Of a stretch of DNA of 64,000 nt, positions 61,634 through 64,000 are shown in pieces. Below the pieces are notes generated by a model. The model did not search any database. It had not been told where the DNA came from and saw only the letters and a list, made by a program, of their open reading frames with translations. The position numbers were made by a program, and so were the translations under genes. Source of the DNA: Siphonodentalium dalli (Eukaryota > Mollusca > Scaphopoda > Gadilida > Siphonodentaliidae); the NCBI GenBank assembly GCA_032622095.1, contig CP136063.1:66353897-66417896 (forward strand), in the 5' to 3' direction. Numbering within the stretch: the first letter of the stretch is position 1; each line of letters opens with the position of its first letter.

Positions 61634-62659
61634 ATGTATGGGGAGGTAGAGACAGATGATAAACACATATCGGTAAATACATCACAAATAGGCGTTGATT
61701 CGTTAAGCAGTTTGCCCAATAAGGATATTCGCGATATATGCTGGAAAACATGCAATACAACTGCACATTTGCTGGTACATAAGACAATACCCGCGGGTGA
61801 TCGCCCGTATCAATGTGATATGTGTGACAAATCATTTAAACAGTCGACTCACCTGACGAGACATAAGGCGGTCCACAAAGGGGATCGTCTGTATCAATGT
61901 GATGTGTGCGAAAAATCATTTACTGAGTCGAGTGTCCTGGTGAGACATATGATGATCCACACGGGGGATCGACCGTATCAATGTGATGTGTGCGGGAAAG
62001 AATTTACTCGGTCGAGTTATCTGATGATCCATAAGAGGACCCACACTGGTGATCGCCCATATCAATGTGATGTGTGCGAGAAATCGTTTGCTCAGTCAAG
62101 TCACCTGGCGAGACATAAGAGGATCCATGCAGGAGATCGTCGGTATCAATGTGATATATGCAATAAATCATTTACTCAGTCCGGTGACCTGTCTTCACAT
62201 AAGATGATCCACACGGGGGATCGCCCGTATCAATGTGATGTGTGCAATAAATCATTTACTCAGTCGGGTGCCCTGTCTTCACATAAGATGATCCACACGG
62301 GGGATCGCCCGTATCATTGTGATGTGTGCAATAAATCATTTACTCAGTCGTGTGCCTTGTCTACACATAAGATGATCCACACGGGGGATCGCCCCTATCA
62401 ATGTGATGTGTGCAATAAATCATTTACTCAGTCGTGTAACCTGTCTTCACATAAGAGGATCCACGCGGTGGGTCGCCCGTTGCATTGTGATGTGTGCAAT
62501 AAATCATTTGTTACGTCGAGTAACCTGACGAGACATAAAAGGATCCACACGGGTGATCGCCAGTACCAATGTGATATGTGCGAGAAATCATTTATGCATT
62601 CGAGTGACCTGACGAAACATAAAAGGATCCACACGGAGAGACCAATCACATTCGAGTGA
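61634..62659 (+). CDS. ZNF5: C2H2 zinc-finger protein, ten fingers
   Basis: 341-residue predicted nuclear DNA-binding protein and the most intact member here. MYGEVETDDKHISVNTSQ and VDSLSSL form the family leader. A degenerate finger (CWKTCNTTAHLL) follows, then ten canonical C2H2 fingers at 28-residue spacing from about residue 62 to 335, and a short tail ERPITFE. Linkers are mostly TGDRPY; exceptions are KGDRLY, AGDRRY, AVGRPL and TGDRQY. Fingers 5-8 all read CNKSFTQS and differ mainly at the next two positions (GD, GA, CA, CN), which correspond to base-contact positions 2 and 3 of the helix. That indicates recent tandem finger duplication. No frame breaks. The targets cannot be inferred from this window. 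Confidence 0.85.
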   Translation: MYGEVETDDKHISVNTSQIGVDSLSSLPNKDIRDICWKTCNTTAHLLVHKTIPAGDRPYQCDMCDKSFKQSTHLTRHKAVHKGDRLYQCDVCEKSFTESSVLVRHMMIHTGDRPYQCDVCGKEFTRSSYLMIHKRTHTGDRPYQCDVCEKSFAQSSHLARHKRIHAGDRRYQCDICNKSFTQSGDLSSHKMIHTGDRPYQCDVCNKSFTQSGALSSHKMIHTGDRPYHCDVCNKSFTQSCALSTHKMIHTGDRPYQCDVCNKSFTQSCNLSSHKRIHAVGRPLHCDVCNKSFVTSSNLTRHKRIHTGDRQYQCDMCEKSFMHSSDLTKHKRIHTERPITFE

Positions 62660-62870
62660 CAAGCATATAACAGTCCGGATGACACAACAACAAACAAGAT
62701 AATCCACACATCCGATCGCCCATATGAGTGTGACGTGTACCAGGAGGCATCTAATTAGTCCGGTACTTGATTCCCTGCCAAAGCATAAGAGCACACACAT
62801 AGGTGATCAATCATACGAGTACATATAAGAGTGTTGCCAGTCAGTCGGGCATCCACACTGTATATGGAGT
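62660..62870 (+). pseudogene. Decayed finger tail behind ZNF5
   Basis: In the finger frame: HTSDRPYECDVYQEASN, stop, then remnants (AKHKSTHIGDQSYEY). The second Cys of the finger is Tyr, as in the 147-bp arrays of the foldback elements ([11 protein letters not shown]). The DNA from about 62730 to 62870 aligns with 9536-9670 ('ACATAGGTGATCAATCATAC' and beyond). It is probably the lost C-terminal fingers of ZNF5. Confidence 0.7.
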
Positions 62871-63539
62871 GCCATGGTGTAGGATTTTAATGGGATATGT
62901 ATTAATACATATATCAATGCACGATAATGCGAATAAAGCCTACATTGCCCCATCAAATCAAACCAGCAAGGATTTGAAACAAATTTGTCCCAAATAAATA
63001 AGTAGTTGTTGCGTCATAGAGTGTGTTGTATGTTTACTGATATGAACTGGTCGTCCTGTTGTGGACCCAACGCCGTCGTCGTCGAATAGTGACTCAAGTG
63101 CTTTGTTCCCTGATGTATTATCACTGCCAGTACTGATACTCTCGACTGCATAATGAAAAGGTCGGATTTTCAAATTCTTTTCAATGTAGCCGAAAGGAAG
63201 CCATGAAGGCATAATCGACTAACAGATAACGCGACTTGCACAATAGCGGACCACCACATATATCATGCCACTGATACGCATTGTATTTGATTATACAAGA
63301 ATACACATGTATACACGTATATCGCTTATACTAATATGTATATATGTATATGATTCCCATCAAATTGTTCTGTATATGTTTAATGTTTTGTTATTATTTA
63401 CTGCTCAAGATCATATTGTTGTGTGACAAGGATGAGCACGTTATGTCTTTTTACACGGACACGCTACAAAATATGCCAGAAAATAAAAGTACATTGCTGA
63501 CTTGGGGTAAAATATATAACTCTAATATAATTTCAGATA
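62871..63539. other. Non-coding spacer
   Basis: No supportable feature. An ORF at 63344-63553 has no known domain. Confidence 0.4.
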
Positions 63540-64000
63540 ATGGTTACCGATAGGTTATCTGTAGGTGAGCTCCAGGGTGATGATTATAACTTTGCCACCG
63601 TATATAAGGGCGATGACTGTGAAAACGGGAGTAACATTTGCGACATTCTGAATCACCAATCAGACTATTATGCCCCACTTCAAATCAAGGAGAAATTATC
63701 ATTTGAAAGGAAGACAACTGCCGAAGTTTGACCGCGAACTGGGACTCATTTGTTGACCTATGTAATATTCAACAATCAGGGGAAAACATATTTGACATAA
63801 TTGCGCTATCGGAAGTCTTTAGGGTGACGGACAAATTCACGTTAGACGGATATCACCGTTTCGAGTACAAATCCCGTCCCGACAATGATGACGGAAGGGG
63901 TGGGGTCGGAATATTCATTAAAAGTAGCCTTAAATATAAAATTAGGAATGACCTCTCGATATTCATTCCCCGCGTTGTTGAAACATTATTTGTAGACATA
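63540..64000 (+). pseudogene. LINE ORF2 start, endonuclease domain, runs off the window
   Basis: 63540-63731 encodes a short N-terminal region ending near SDYYAPLQIKEKLSFE. A frame change near 63715 is needed to continue as CRSLTANWDSFVDL, then FDIIALSEVFR, GYHRFEYKSR and DDGRGGVGIFIKSSL. This is an apurinic-type endonuclease domain of a CR1/Jockey-like LINE; SE in ALSEVFR would hold the catalytic Glu. The frameshift suggests a dead copy. The RT would lie beyond the window. Confidence 0.75.

Overview
The window looks like a repeat-rich piece of an invertebrate animal genome. It has no operons, Shine-Dalgarno-like sites or bacterial gene packing. It holds C2H2 zinc-finger (ZNF) genes with the finger array in one long exon, THAP-domain, LINE and Ty3/Gypsy relics, a tRNA-derived SINE, nested MITEs and tandem Helitrons. 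The Helitrons have internal repeats around 'GGGGCATAACTC' and a GGAC microsatellite, a type I associate with molluscs and other lophotrochozoans. That assignment rests on memory only; no species is claimed.

Layout. 0-8.6 kb: ZNF1 (2409-3611) with a displaced tail (4050-4226), a small foldback element (4679-5152), a 94-bp tandem repeat, a piggyBac-like TTAA element (6156-7269), TTAA MITEs and a perfect 33-bp hairpin. 8.7-18.4 kb: two adjacent foldback elements (8725-13145 and 13152-18368). Both end in TGTTACGCC and are flanked by CCCTAC. Their ~1.5-kb inverted arms consist largely of decayed C2H2 finger DNA. They lie in the upstream region of ZNF2 (18590-19570). 19.6-29.5 kb: decayed ZNF2 tail, a 2.1-kb element with 650-bp inverted arms, a reverse-strand duplicate of the ZNF2 promoter without the foldback insertion, hairpin elements, a LINE RT relic split by a hAT-like insertion, nested MITEs, and ZNF3 on the minus strand. 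29.5-42.5 kb: mostly non-coding, a 430-bp duplication carrying a small Cys/His-rich exon-like segment, then a tandem array of ~2.85-kb units, each with a SINE, a hairpin and a broken THAP transposase-like gene. 43.4-49.1 kb: ZNF4 (minus strand, one nonsense codon) and an internally deleted Ty3/Gypsy-like LTR element. 49.1-57 kb: a long inverted repeat and five head-to-tail Helitron units. 57-64 kb: short repeats, a ZNF fragment, a non-LTR RT relic interrupted by TTAA MITEs, ZNF5 (61634-62659, the most intact gene), its decayed tail, and the start of a LINE endonuclease.

The five ZNF loci form one family. Their finger linkers read TGDRPY rather than the usual TGEKPY. Several share an N-terminal 'TSQ..(V/L/M)DS(L/F)S' motif and an upstream block around 'ACCACTTTTTAAAACGCG'. 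All appear to be DNA-binding proteins with unknown targets. The main unusual observation is that the foldback elements next to them have arms built from DNA of this same ZNF family, down to a Cys-to-Tyr change also present in the decayed tail downstream of ZNF5.
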